Source of the DNA: Oscillospiraceae bacterium
GTDB taxonomy: Bacteria; Bacillota; Clostridia; Oscillospirales; Acutalibacteraceae
Assembly: GCA_003486665.1 (NCBI GenBank)
Contig: DNGF01000113.1
Span: 604 to 6,682 of the forward strand
Direction of reading: 5' to 3'
Length of the DNA stretch: 6,079 bases
In this document: in pieces, positions 1 to 6,079 of the stretch
Layout: each line of letters opens with the position of its first letter
Position numbering within the stretch: the stretch's first letter is position 1
Program-made: the position numbers and the translations under genes
Notes under the pieces: model-generated
Seen by the model: only the letters and a program-made list of their open reading frames with translations
What the model was told of the DNA's origin: nothing
The model's database searches: none

Positions 1-8
1 AGCGCAGC

Positions 9-87
9 TGACTGAGGGAGTAAAGTTTTATCAGACTTAAACTCCTTCCGTCACGACTCCGTCGTGCCACCTCCCTCAAGAGGGAGG
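9..87. repeat. Palindromic intergenic repeat (three successive hairpins)
   Basis: This non-coding stretch folds into three hairpins in a row. The first pairs 9-21 with 41-53 (TGACTGAGGGAGT against ACTCCTTCCGTCA, one mismatch and one G-T wobble). The second is a perfect 6-bp stem, 52-57 with 61-66 (CACGAC/GTCGTG), with a TCC loop. The third is a perfect 8-bp stem, 70-77 with 80-87 (CCTCCCTC/GAGGGAGG), with only two bases between the arms. The CTCCCTC/GAGGGAG arms resemble dispersed intergenic repeats I associate with gut Clostridia, but that is recollection and not a search. The element may start before the window. It encodes no supportable protein. A role as a terminator is unlikely because no T-tract follows the last stem on the + strand. 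Confidence 0.6.
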
Positions 88-152
88 CCACGAGATTACT
101 GCACATCATTTAGTCTTTATAAGAATTTTAGATCAAATAAAACTGACTTTGA

Positions 153-232
153 TTTTGTAGGGACGTGCATTGCACATCCGCTAAAGATTGCAGAAAATAA
201 AAAGCGGACGACCGATGGTCGCCCCTACAAAA
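153..232. repeat. Cruciform-like inverted repeat, MITE/REP-like
   Basis: The outer arms TTTTGTAGGGACG (153-165) and CGCCCCTACAAAA (220-232) are complementary except for one A-C mismatch (163/222). Inside them lie a palindrome GTGCA-T-TGCAC (165-175), a second hairpin CGACC-GAT-GGTCG (209-221) and a central stem TCCGCT (177-182) with AGCGGA (203-208). The inner hairpins compete with the last bases of the outer arms, so the element can be drawn as a cloverleaf or as one long stem. This nested symmetry is typical of small non-autonomous mobile or REP-type elements. No transposase gene is present and no target-site duplication is obvious. Nothing recognisable lies between the two repeats (88-152). 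Confidence 0.65.
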
Positions 233-264
233 AGAGAATAAATTCTATGAATTCTTAAAATCCG

Positions 265-294
265 TTGGTTTAATAATCCTGGCGCAATTATACA
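265..294 (+). promoter_or_regulatory. Weak candidate sigma-A promoter for subunit D
   Basis: TTGGTT (265-270) and TATACA (289-294) are separated by 18 bases and would start transcription near base 301, about 30 bases before the subunit D start codon. Each hexamer matches its consensus at only four positions, so this could be chance in AT-rich DNA. In other bacteria subunit D is usually transcribed with upstream V-ATPase genes, in which case no local promoter would be needed. Confidence 0.2.
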
Positions 295-331
295 AAATAA
301 ACCCACCAACTTTACGAAAGGAGAACAGTCG

Positions 332-943
332 ATGAGTTCAAAGGTTTTTCCGACCAAAAACAATCTCATTGCCACGAAGAAGTCGCTGGAGCTTGCCAAG
401 CTCGGCTACGACCTCATGGACAGAAAGAGAAACATTCTTATCCGCGAGATCATGACGATGAGCGAAAAGGCGTCAACCATTCAGAGCGAGATTAACACGG
501 CATATGCCAAGGCGTATTACGCCCTTGAGCAGGCGCAGATATCTCTCGGAAACTGTTCCTCCTTTGCCGACTGCATACCTGTTGAAAAGGGACTTCATAT
601 GACCGTTCGCAGTGTTATGGGCGTTGAACTGCCGCAGATCACACTTGATGAACGCCGCAGATATTTTTACTACGGTCTTAATTCAAGCAATTCTCTGCTT
701 GACGAGGCATATATTAACTTTGAAGAGGTCAAAAGGCTCACGGTTCAGCTTGCCGAGATTGAAAGCAACGTCATGCGTCTTGCCGATGCAATCAAAAAAA
801 CTCAGAAGCGCACCAACGCTCTGAGCAACGTTATGATCCCGAAATTTACATCGACAGTCAAGTTTATTTCTGACGCACTTGACGAAAAAGAACGTGAAGA
901 CTTCTCAAGACTCAAGGTCATTAAACGACAGAAAGGAAACTGA
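332..943 (+). CDS. ntpD: V-type ATP synthase/ATPase subunit D
   Basis: This 203-residue protein is subunit D of the V-type (A/V) rotary ATPase. Subunit D forms the central stalk with subunit F and transmits rotation between the A3B3 catalytic head and the membrane rotor at the inner face of the cytoplasmic membrane. The N-terminal signature is clear at residues 6-35 (FPTKNNL, then LELAKLGYDLMDRKRNIL). So is the C-terminal signature at 160-198 (RTNALSN, IPKF, then DEKEREDFSRLKVIK). Both ends are long helices expected to pair as an antiparallel coiled coil. The length is close to the usual 200-215 residues. The start is supported by AAAGGAG at 317-323, eight bases before ATG. Subunit D is normally the last gene of the operon after the A and B subunits, so those probably lie to the left. 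Here more than 300 bases of repeats precede it, which is unusual for this position. Confidence 0.93.
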   Translation: MSSKVFPTKNNLIATKKSLELAKLGYDLMDRKRNILIREIMTMSEKASTIQSEINTAYAKAYYALEQAQISLGNCSSFADCIPVEKGLHMTVRSVMGVELPQITLDERRRYFYYGLNSSNSLLDEAYINFEEVKRLTVQLAEIESNVMRLADAIKKTQKRTNALSNVMIPKFTSTVKFISDALDEKEREDFSRLKVIKRQKGN

Positions 944-945
944 TT

Positions 946-1494
946 ATGGCAAAGGCAATTAAGACTCTTGCGATCGTTTCGGCGTTCGCCCTTGTAATTT
1001 CCTCTTTAAGCGCTTGTTCTCTCCCGTTCGGCAATAACGACCCGACAACAACCGAGGTCACTACAACTCAGGCACAAGCCGAACCGACCGAAAAAGAAAC
1101 GACAACCGAACCTCAGGAAGAAACGACGACCGAAGCTCCGAAAAAGACAGACACGATCAGCGATATTTTTGCCGACATAAACAATCTGCCTATCGGCACG
1201 GCAGGCTCATCGGCAAAGGCTGCAAGCCTTGCGCTTCGATTGATCGCTTTTTCAAACTCCGACCTTGCCGAAAGCGACACACTGAGCGATGACGTGAAAT
1301 CGCTCGTTGCAACGGTTGAGGATGAGGATGTTTACGCGGAAGCGCTTTATCAGATCAATTCCTATGCCAAGAAGTTTTTCAAGGGCAATCAGGCGGATGT
1401 TATCGAGATCGCGGGAGATTCCGACTTCCCCCTTGATAAGGATTATTCACAGGAAAAATATCAAACGGTCTATGACCTTTTGAAGCAAAACTAA
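946..1494 (+). CDS. Secreted lipoprotein of unknown function
   Basis: I do not recognise a family for this 182-residue protein. It starts with a lipoprotein signal peptide: positively charged start (Lys3, Lys6), hydrophobic stretch 8-20 and lipobox LSAC at 21-24. Cys24 is therefore predicted to be lipidated and the mature protein anchored on the outer face of the membrane. Residues 32-68 form a low-complexity Thr/Glu/Pro linker with four TTT-E/Q units. Part of its DNA is an imperfect 15-base duplication (1096-1110 and 1120-1134). Residues 69-182 look like a small, acidic, mainly helical domain with only the lipobox cysteine in the whole protein. The start codon lies two bases after the subunit D stop, and its ribosome binding site (AAAGGA, 932-937) is inside the end of subunit D, so the two are co-transcribed and probably translationally coupled. 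Whether it has any link to the ATPase is unknown. Confidence 0.85.
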   Translation: MAKAIKTLAIVSAFALVISSLSACSLPFGNNDPTTTEVTTTQAQAEPTEKETTTEPQEETTTEAPKKTDTISDIFADINNLPIGTAGSSAKAASLALRLIAFSNSDLAESDTLSDDVKSLVATVEDEDVYAEALYQINSYAKKFFKGNQADVIEIAGDSDFPLDKDYSQEKYQTVYDLLKQN

Positions 1495-1502
1495 ATAGCA
1501 AG

Positions 1503-1540
1503 AAGCAGTGATGATCACATTTCATCACTGCTTTTATTAT
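1503..1540. terminator. Intrinsic terminator between convergent genes
   Basis: A perfect 12-bp stem, AAGCAGTGATGA (1503-1514) with TCATCACTGCTT (1522-1533), encloses a 7-base loop and is followed on the + strand by TTTT and further T/A-rich sequence. It ends the subunit D-lipoprotein unit, eight bases after the lipoprotein stop. On the - strand the hairpin begins three bases after the stop of the GTPase gene and is followed by a less uniform T-rich run (opposite 1484-1502), so it may also serve that gene. Confidence 0.88.
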
Positions 1541-4077
1541 ATAATTTCATCGATCTTTGTCTTTGGATTTTTCTCTCTGATTTCATCGAGAAATTTGCCG
1601 ATTTTTGCATGAACCGAATCGACCTCACGTTCAAATTCCGCCGCCGACATTCTCAGAACACCGAAGCGAACCGCTGAAAGCTGAATAAGATTATCCGATG
1701 TAACGACCCTCACGCGATCATTTTTGCCAATCTCGGAAATAAGCTTTTCGATATAAACATCGCCCAGCTCCCTCTCTTTTGTATAAACAACATGGATGTT
1801 GTGAAAGTCGAACCTTTCGCCCTTGTTTCCCGGCACCTTGTACGCGTCAAAGACCAGCACTACGTTATTTTTCGTGTATGCGCTGTAATTGCACATAATT
1901 TCCATCAGCCGCTCCCTCGCCGCGCCGAGGTCGGTATCGGCAAGGCTTTTCAGCTCGTCCCATGCAAAAATAACATTGTATCCGTCTACAAGAACGTAAT
2001 TTTTGCGCTCTGTCAGCTCAATGTCTGTCGTTGCTTCCTCATTTCTCGCTGTCGTCCTGTAAAGCTCATACTTAGGCTTGCCGAATTCGCGCTCCATGAT
2101 CGCTTCAAGCTCCTTATCGTCAATATGGAGGTTCCTCCGATTGACGGGCGGAGTATAGGGCTTCTCCTTTTCAAGACAGCTTTCAAGGTGCATATACTCC
2201 CCTACCCGATTCCATTTGACCGCAAAACCGCCGCCATGCGCGCAGAATACGGAATCGGGTGTGTTATCAAGATCCGCTTCGGGATTATAATTCATTTCCG
2301 CGATCACCTTTTCTGCATTGTGGCAGTCATCGTAGCCCGCACTCTCGCAGTAAAGACGTCCTCTGCCGCCCGTATAAGCCGCCACCTCGGAGGCATAGCC
2401 GTTCAGCTCGGTTACTGGAGCCTTTCCTCTCAGAACGGACATTCCGCCGCTCTCCTCAGGGGAATCAAAGCTTCCCGATTTCATTCTGATGTCATTGATC
2501 GCTCTGCCGATCTGCTCACTCGGCACCTCAAGGCGGAACGAAAAATACGGCTCAAGCAGCCTTGATTTCGCCTGCATAAGACCCTGTCGAACCGCTCTGT
2601 AGGTTGCCTGGCGGAAGTCACCGCCCTCTGTATGCTTGATATGCGCTCTGCCTGCCGCAAGGGTAATCTTCATATCCGTTATCGGCGAACCCGTCAGCAC
2701 GCCGAGATGCTGTTTTTCACCCAGGTGCATAAGAATCAGCCTTTGCCAGTTGCGGTCAAGCGTATCCTCGCTGCAATCCGTTTTGAACACAAGTCCGCCG
2801 CCCCTCGGCAACGGCTCCATAATAAGATGAACCTCCGCATAATGGCGCAGCGGTTCATAGTGACCGACACCCTCAACGGTATTCTCTATCGTTTCCTTAT
2901 ACATTACCCTGCCGGAATCAATATCTATTTTCACACCGAACCGCTCGGCAACAATGCTTTTGAGTATCTCAGCCTGAACCTCGCCCATAAGTCCGACATG
3001 AATTTCTTTAAGGTGGCTGTTCCACGTCACATGAAGCTGCGGATCCTCCTCTTCAAGCTCACGCAGCTTCGGCAAAAGCGTGTCCGCGTCACATTCCGGC
3101 GGAAGCACCACACGATAATTCATGACAGGCTCAAGCGTAGGCTTCTCCCCTGCCGCTTCAAATCCGATGCCCTGACCGTTGCGCGTTTTGTCAAGACCCG
3201 TCAAGGCGCATATCTCGCCCGACTTCACCTCGTCCGCCGTTGTGAATTTTGCGCCGGAATAAAGTCTTATGCCGCTGATTTTTTCATCGCCGATCATCTC
3301 ACGCACCTTGACAGAGCCGCCCGTTACCTTGATGTGAGTCAGTCTAACTCCCTGCGGATCATGGCTGATCTTGAAAACCTTTGCGCCGAAAGCTTCGGGA
3401 TATTCGGGTTCAACCGTATATTTTTCGAGCGCGCTGATAAATTCGTCAATTCCGTCAAGCTTCAAACCCGATCCGAAGAAGCACGGAAAAACCTGCCGCA
3501 TCTTAACCGCTTTTGCAATTTCCTTTTCATCAATCGTTTCGCCGCCGAGGTATTTTTCCATCAGGCTTCCACTGCAAAGAGCCAAGCTCTCAGCCATAGC
3601 GGCTTCATCGCAGAAATCGACAAATTCGCCGTCAAGCTCGGAATTGAGATTTTCGATTATCTCCTCGCGGCTCTTTCGTGCAAAGTCCATTTTAGTCACA
3701 AAAACAAACGTCGGCACGTTATAAAGCTTCAAAAGCTTCCATAAGGTCAGCGTATGCGACTGAGCACCGTCAAGTCCGCTGATGACAAGAATTGCGTAAT
3801 CAAGCACCGAAAGCGTGCGCTCCGTTTCGGAGGAAAAATCAACATGACCGGGCGTATCAAGCAGTGTAACCTCAATTTTATCCGTTGAAAAAACCGCCTG
3901 ACTTGCAAAAATCGTGATACCTCTTTCACGCTCAAGGGTATGGGTATCCAGAGCCGTGTCACCGTGATCGACACGACCTATTTTTCTCAATTTGCCTGTG
4001 CGATACAGCATCGCCTCGGCGAGTGTTGTTTTGCCTGCGTCAACGTGCGCCAAAATTCCTGCAACGATCTTTTTCAT
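1537..4077 (-). CDS. TetM/EF-G-type translation GTPase fused to a YacP/Rae1-like NYN nuclease domain
   Basis: This 846-residue cytoplasmic protein is a ribosome-binding GTPase related to ribosomal-protection proteins (TetM, TetO) and EF-G. G domain: G1 AHVDAGKT at 10-17, switch I RGIT at 52-55, G3 DTPGH at 74-78, G4 TKMD at 128-131 (variant of NKxD), G5 region GSGL at 202-205. A beta-barrel domain II covers about 230-310, domain III about 317-395, domain IV about 396-510 (AHIKHTEGGDFRQ at 478-490) and domain V about 511-600. TetM-type proteins are about 640 residues; here a linker with FCAHGGGF (611-618) leads to an NYN/PIN-like domain from about 693. It has LVDGYNVI (Asp698), VFDAY (Asp744), GDVYIEKL (Asp773) and TSDN (Asp795), the expected metal-site acids of the YacP/Rae1 family. 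I chose the ATG at 4077 because GAGG lies five bases upstream and the protein then begins, as in the family, just before G1. An in-frame ATG at 4209 would add 44 unrelated residues and overlap the gene upstream. Tetracycline resistance is possible but not supported by the domain IV loop. Confidence 0.9.
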   Translation of the reverse strand: MKKIVAGILAHVDAGKTTLAEAMLYRTGKLRKIGRVDHGDTALDTHTLERERGITIFASQAVFSTDKIEVTLLDTPGHVDFSSETERTLSVLDYAILVISGLDGAQSHTLTLWKLLKLYNVPTFVFVTKMDFARKSREEIIENLNSELDGEFVDFCDEAAMAESLALCSGSLMEKYLGGETIDEKEIAKAVKMRQVFPCFFGSGLKLDGIDEFISALEKYTVEPEYPEAFGAKVFKISHDPQGVRLTHIKVTGGSVKVREMIGDEKISGIRLYSGAKFTTADEVKSGEICALTGLDKTRNGQGIGFEAAGEKPTLEPVMNYRVVLPPECDADTLLPKLRELEEEDPQLHVTWNSHLKEIHVGLMGEVQAEILKSIVAERFGVKIDIDSGRVMYKETIENTVEGVGHYEPLRHYAEVHLIMEPLPRGGGLVFKTDCSEDTLDRNWQRLILMHLGEKQHLGVLTGSPITDMKITLAAGRAHIKHTEGGDFRQATYRAVRQGLMQAKSRLLEPYFSFRLEVPSEQIGRAINDIRMKSGSFDSPEESGGMSVLRGKAPVTELNGYASEVAAYTGGRGRLYCESAGYDDCHNAEKVIAEMNYNPEADLDNTPDSVFCAHGGGFAVKWNRVGEYMHLESCLEKEKPYTPPVNRRNLHIDDKELEAIMEREFGKPKYELYRTTARNEEATTDIELTERKNYVLVDGYNVIFAWDELKSLADTDLGAARERLMEIMCNYSAYTKNNVVLVFDAYKVPGNKGERFDFHNIHVVYTKERELGDVYIEKLISEIGKNDRVRVVTSDNLIQLSAVRFGVLRMSAAEFEREVDSVHAKIGKFLDEIREKNPKTKIDEII

Positions 4078-4121
4078 AGCTACCTCATTTGTACGGCATT
4101 GCCCTAAAACATTCTGAAAAT

Positions 4122-4150
4122 ATTCTACCAAAAAACCGACAAAAAGTAAA
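4122..4150 (-). promoter_or_regulatory. Sigma-A-type promoter for the GTPase-nuclease gene
   Basis: Reading the - strand, TTTACT (4150-4145) and TAGAAT (4127-4122) are separated by exactly 17 bases. The -10 matches the consensus at five of six positions and the -35 at four. Transcription would start near 4115, giving a leader of about 38 bases with no obvious attenuator or leader peptide. The -35 lies inside the T-tract of the feo terminator, so the GTPase gene is probably expressed on its own rather than as part of the iron operon. Confidence 0.6.
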
Positions 4151-4179
4151 TAAGGATTGCCGTTATGACAACCCTTATT
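4141..4179 (-). terminator. Intrinsic terminator of the feo operon
   Basis: On the - strand a 13-bp stem pairs 4179-4167 (AATAAGGGTTGTC) with 4161-4149 (GGCAATCCTTATT) using two G-T wobbles and a 5-base loop, followed by TACTTTTT (4148-4141). It begins four bases after the stop of the Cys-rich gene. The stem is AT-rich, so termination may be partial, with some read-through into the GTPase gene. Confidence 0.72.
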
Positions 4180-4183
4180 TGCA

Positions 4184-4339
4184 TTATTTTTTATGTTTGT
4201 TTTTGTCATTGCAGCAGGAGCATTCTCCGCAGCTTCCGCCGCAGCAGCCGCCCTTTTTCTTCCTTTTTACCGTTGCAATAATTGCGCCGGCAATTATAAG
4301 AACAAGAACCGCGCCTACCACAAAATCCCAGATATTCAT
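4184..4339 (-). CDS. FeoB-associated Cys-rich membrane protein
   Basis: This 51-residue protein has one N-terminal membrane helix (about 5-24), a basic stretch KRKKK (25-29) and a cysteine cluster C32, C33, C37, C40, C42, C43 in a Gly/Ser/Glu context, then a Lys/Asn-rich tail. This layout matches the small FeoB-associated Cys-rich proteins that follow feoB in many Firmicutes. They are thought to assist ferrous iron uptake, possibly by handling Fe(II) at the membrane or replacing FeoC, but their exact role is not settled. By the positive-inside rule the cysteines should be cytoplasmic. The ATG overlaps the feoB stop codon in TAATG, so translation is probably coupled, with a weak GGATTG ribosome binding site in the feoB end. 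A longer in-frame start at 4429 would overlap feoB by 91 bases and is unlikely. Confidence 0.88.
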   Translation of the reverse strand: MNIWDFVVGAVLVLIIAGAIIATVKRKKKGGCCGGSCGECSCCNDKNKHKK

Positions 4340-6079
4340 TACAATCCGACCGCCGATCCTATAAAATAAACCAGGAACGATGCCACCCACGCAACAACGC
4401 ACTGCCAGATGACAACTCCTGCCGCCCACTTGAAGCCAAGCTCACGCTTTACAGAAGCGATCGCCGCAACACAGGGCGTATAGAGGAGGCTGAAAACAAG
4501 CATCGAAGCCGCCGCAAGCGGAGTAAGAACCGTTGCAATTCCGCTTCCGAAAAGAACCTGCATTGTTGAAACAACGCTTTCCTTTGCCATAAAGCCGCTG
4601 ATAAGTGCGGTGCATATCCTCCAATCTCCCAAACCGAGCGGTTTAAAGATCGGAGTAAGCAGTCCCGAAATTGCCGCAAGAATACTTTCCGAGGAATCCT
4701 TGACCATGTTAAAATGAAGATCAAAGCTTTGAAGGAACCAAACGACAACCGTTGCGATAAGAATGATTGAAAAAGCCTTCTGTAAAAAGTCCTTTGCCTT
4801 TTCCCAAAGAAGCTGAGAAACATTTTTTACTCCGGGGAAGCGGTAATTCGGCAGCTCCATAACAAAGGGAACAGGTTCACCCTTGAACATCGTTCCCTTA
4901 TAAAGAAACGCCGCCAAAATTCCGAGCAAAATTCCGAGAACGTAAAGCCCCGACATAATCAATCCGCCCTTACCGGGGAAAAATACGCTGACAAAAAACG
5001 AGTAGATCGGAAGCTTTGCCGAACAGCTCATAAACGGGGTCAGCAAAATCGTCATCTTTCTGTCGCGTTCACTCGTAAGAGTCCTTGTTGCCATGACGGC
5101 GGGGACGGTACAGCCGAAGCCGATAAGCATCGGTACAATACTTTTGCCCGAAAGACCGATTCGGCGCAGTAATTTATCCATTACAAAGGCAACTCTTGCA
5201 ATATATCCGCTGTCCTCCATCATCGAAAGGAAGAAAAACAGCGTTACGATTATCGGCAAAAAGCTGAGAACGCTGCCGACGCCCGTAAAAATTCCGTCAA
5301 TTATCAGGCTGTGAATTGCCGAGTTAACATTTGCGGCAGTCAGCGCCGCGTCCGTAAGCTCCGAGAGCTTTCCGATTCCCATAGCCAGAAGATCCTGCAG
5401 CCATGCGCCGATAACGTTGAACGTCAGGTAAAAAACAAGAATCATAATTGCGACAAAGCACGGAATTGCCGTGTATTTACCTGTCAGTATTCTGTCGATT
5501 TTCTCGCTTCTGATTCTCTCCTTGCTCTCCGCCGGCTTGACGACCGTGCTTTTGCACAGCTTCTCGATAAATGAGAAGCGCATATCCGCTATCGCCGCAC
5601 TTCTGTCAAGACCGCGCTCAACCTCCATCTGCTGAACAATGTGTTCAAGGAGTTCAAGCTCGTTTCGGTCAAGCTTGAGCTGATCGAGAATCAACGGATC
5701 GCCCTCGATCGCCTTTGTAGCGGCGAAACGCAGGGGTATTTCGGCATGAGCCGCATGATCCTCAATGAGATGAACAACGGCATGAATACATCTGTGAACC
5801 GCGCCGTTGTGGTCATTTTTATCGCAAAAATCCTGCTTGAGCGGACGCTCCTGATATTTTGCGATATGCACAGCGTGCTTTATCAATTCGTCAACGCCCT
5901 CGTTCTTGGCGGCAGAGATCGGAATTACCGGAACGCCGAGCATCGCCTCCATAAGGTTAACGTCAACTGAGCCTCGGTTGCCGACAACCTCATCCATCAT
6001 GTTGAGAGCGACAACCATCGGAATATCCATTTCAAGCAGCTGCATCGTAAGATAAAGATTGCGCTCAATATTTGTTGCG
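4339..6079 (-). CDS. feoB: Ferrous iron transporter FeoB, N-terminus missing at the window edge
   Basis: FeoB is a G-protein-coupled membrane permease that imports Fe(II). The reading frame stays open to the right edge (ATNIERNLYLT precedes the first Met at 6045), so the gene is cut and not short. By comparison with full-length FeoB about 90-100 residues are missing, including G1 to G3. Counting from the Met at 6045: G4 NMMD at 15-18, G5 SAAK at 44-47, helical cytosolic domain about 70-170, then the membrane part from about 192. The first Gate domain has the signatures GFGCTVPA (309-316), TRTLTSERDR (320-329) and SCSAKLPIY (340-348). The second has LLYTPCVAAIASVKRELG (520-537). The conserved cysteines Cys312, Cys341 and Cys525 are all present. 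It ends in TAA overlapping the next gene's ATG. The gene looks intact in the visible part. Promoter, FeoA and any Fur site would lie to the right. Confidence 0.96.
   Translation of the reverse strand, partial: ATNIERNLYLTMQLLEMDIPMVVALNMMDEVVGNRGSVDVNLMEAMLGVPVIPISAAKNEGVDELIKHAVHIAKYQERPLKQDFCDKNDHNGAVHRCIHAVVHLIEDHAAHAEIPLRFAATKAIEGDPLILDQLKLDRNELELLEHIVQQMEVERGLDRSAAIADMRFSFIEKLCKSTVVKPAESKERIRSEKIDRILTGKYTAIPCFVAIMILVFYLTFNVIGAWLQDLLAMGIGKLSELTDAALTAANVNSAIHSLIIDGIFTGVGSVLSFLPIIVTLFFFLSMMEDSGYIARVAFVMDKLLRRIGLSGKSIVPMLIGFGCTVPAVMATRTLTSERDRKMTILLTPFMSCSAKLPIYSFFVSVFFPGKGGLIMSGLYVLGILLGILAAFLYKGTMFKGEPVPFVMELPNYRFPGVKNVSQLLWEKAKDFLQKAFSIILIATVVVWFLQSFDLHFNMVKDSSESILAAISGLLTPIFKPLGLGDWRICTALISGFMAKESVVSTMQVLFGSGIATVLTPLAAASMLVFSLLYTPCVAAIASVKRELGFKWAAGVVIWQCVVAWVASFLVYFIGSAVGL

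Noticed and set aside
264..310. GTTGGT (264-269) and ACCAAC (305-310) as an operator around the candidate promoter
   Set aside because: Only six paired bases separated by 35 bases, easily expected by chance.
1..331. CRISPR array or tRNA-like gene in the intergenic repeats
   Set aside because: There are no regularly spaced direct repeats. The cloverleaf-like element at 153-232 lacks an identifiable anticodon arm, T-loop consensus and acceptor end.
64..399. Small open frames over the repeat region on both strands (64-258 + and 181-399 -)
   Set aside because: They run through palindromic repeats or the antisense of subunit D and have no supporting start signals or family resemblance.
1792..3744. 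Two long open frames on the + strand (1792-2565 and 2632-3744) opposite the GTPase gene
   Set aside because: They are antisense shadows of a clearly conserved gene, lack convincing ribosome binding sites and encode His/Arg/Leu-rich sequence with no recognisable domain.
4078..4209. N-terminal extension of the GTPase to an ATG at 4209
   Set aside because: The extra 44 residues have no family counterpart, translate the terminator and promoter, and overlap the Cys-rich gene. The ATG at 4077 has a good GAGG site.
4340..4429. Longer start for the Cys-rich protein at 4429
   Set aside because: It would overlap feoB extensively. The TAATG junction start gives the typical short family form with the membrane helix at the very N-terminus.
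5093..5970. Open frames on the + strand opposite feoB
   Set aside because: They are antisense shadows of strongly conserved FeoB signatures.

Overview
The window reads as chromosomal DNA of a Gram-positive anaerobe of the class Clostridia, most likely a gut Oscillospiraceae/Ruminococcus-like lineage. The basis is the AGGAG-type ribosome binding sites, a V-type ATPase subunit, a lipoprotein with a Thr/Glu-rich linker, a Clostridia-style feoB followed by a Cys-rich feoB-associated gene, and short palindromic intergenic repeats of a kind I associate with that group. The taxonomic call is an inference from gene content, not from a marker gene.

Layout. Bases 1-331 contain no gene. They hold two separate structured repeats (9-87 and 153-232) and a weak promoter candidate. 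On the + strand follow V-type ATPase subunit D (332-943) and, two bases later, a small secreted lipoprotein of unknown function (946-1494). A strong hairpin terminator at 1503-1535 closes this unit and sits between two convergent genes. On the - strand, reading right to left, are: feoB (6079 to 4339, its N-terminus lost beyond the right edge); a 51-residue FeoB-associated Cys-rich membrane protein whose start overlaps the feoB stop by one base; a terminator (4141-4179); a promoter whose -35 overlaps that terminator's T-tract; and a large translation-factor GTPase of the TetM/EF-G type (4077 to 1537).

How the genes fit together. FeoB and the small Cys-rich protein form a ferrous iron uptake unit. 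Subunit D belongs to the central rotor stalk of a V-type ATPase whose other subunits should lie to the left. The most notable gene is the GTPase. After a complete five-domain ribosomal-protection/EF-G-like body, it carries a C-terminal NYN (PIN-like) nuclease domain of the YacP/Rae1 family with all four candidate metal-binding aspartates in place. Rae1 is known to cut mRNA in the ribosomal A site, and EF-G-like factors bind next to that site. The fusion therefore suggests a single-chain factor that enters stalled or occupied ribosomes and cleaves the mRNA there. That role is inferred and not shown by the sequence alone.
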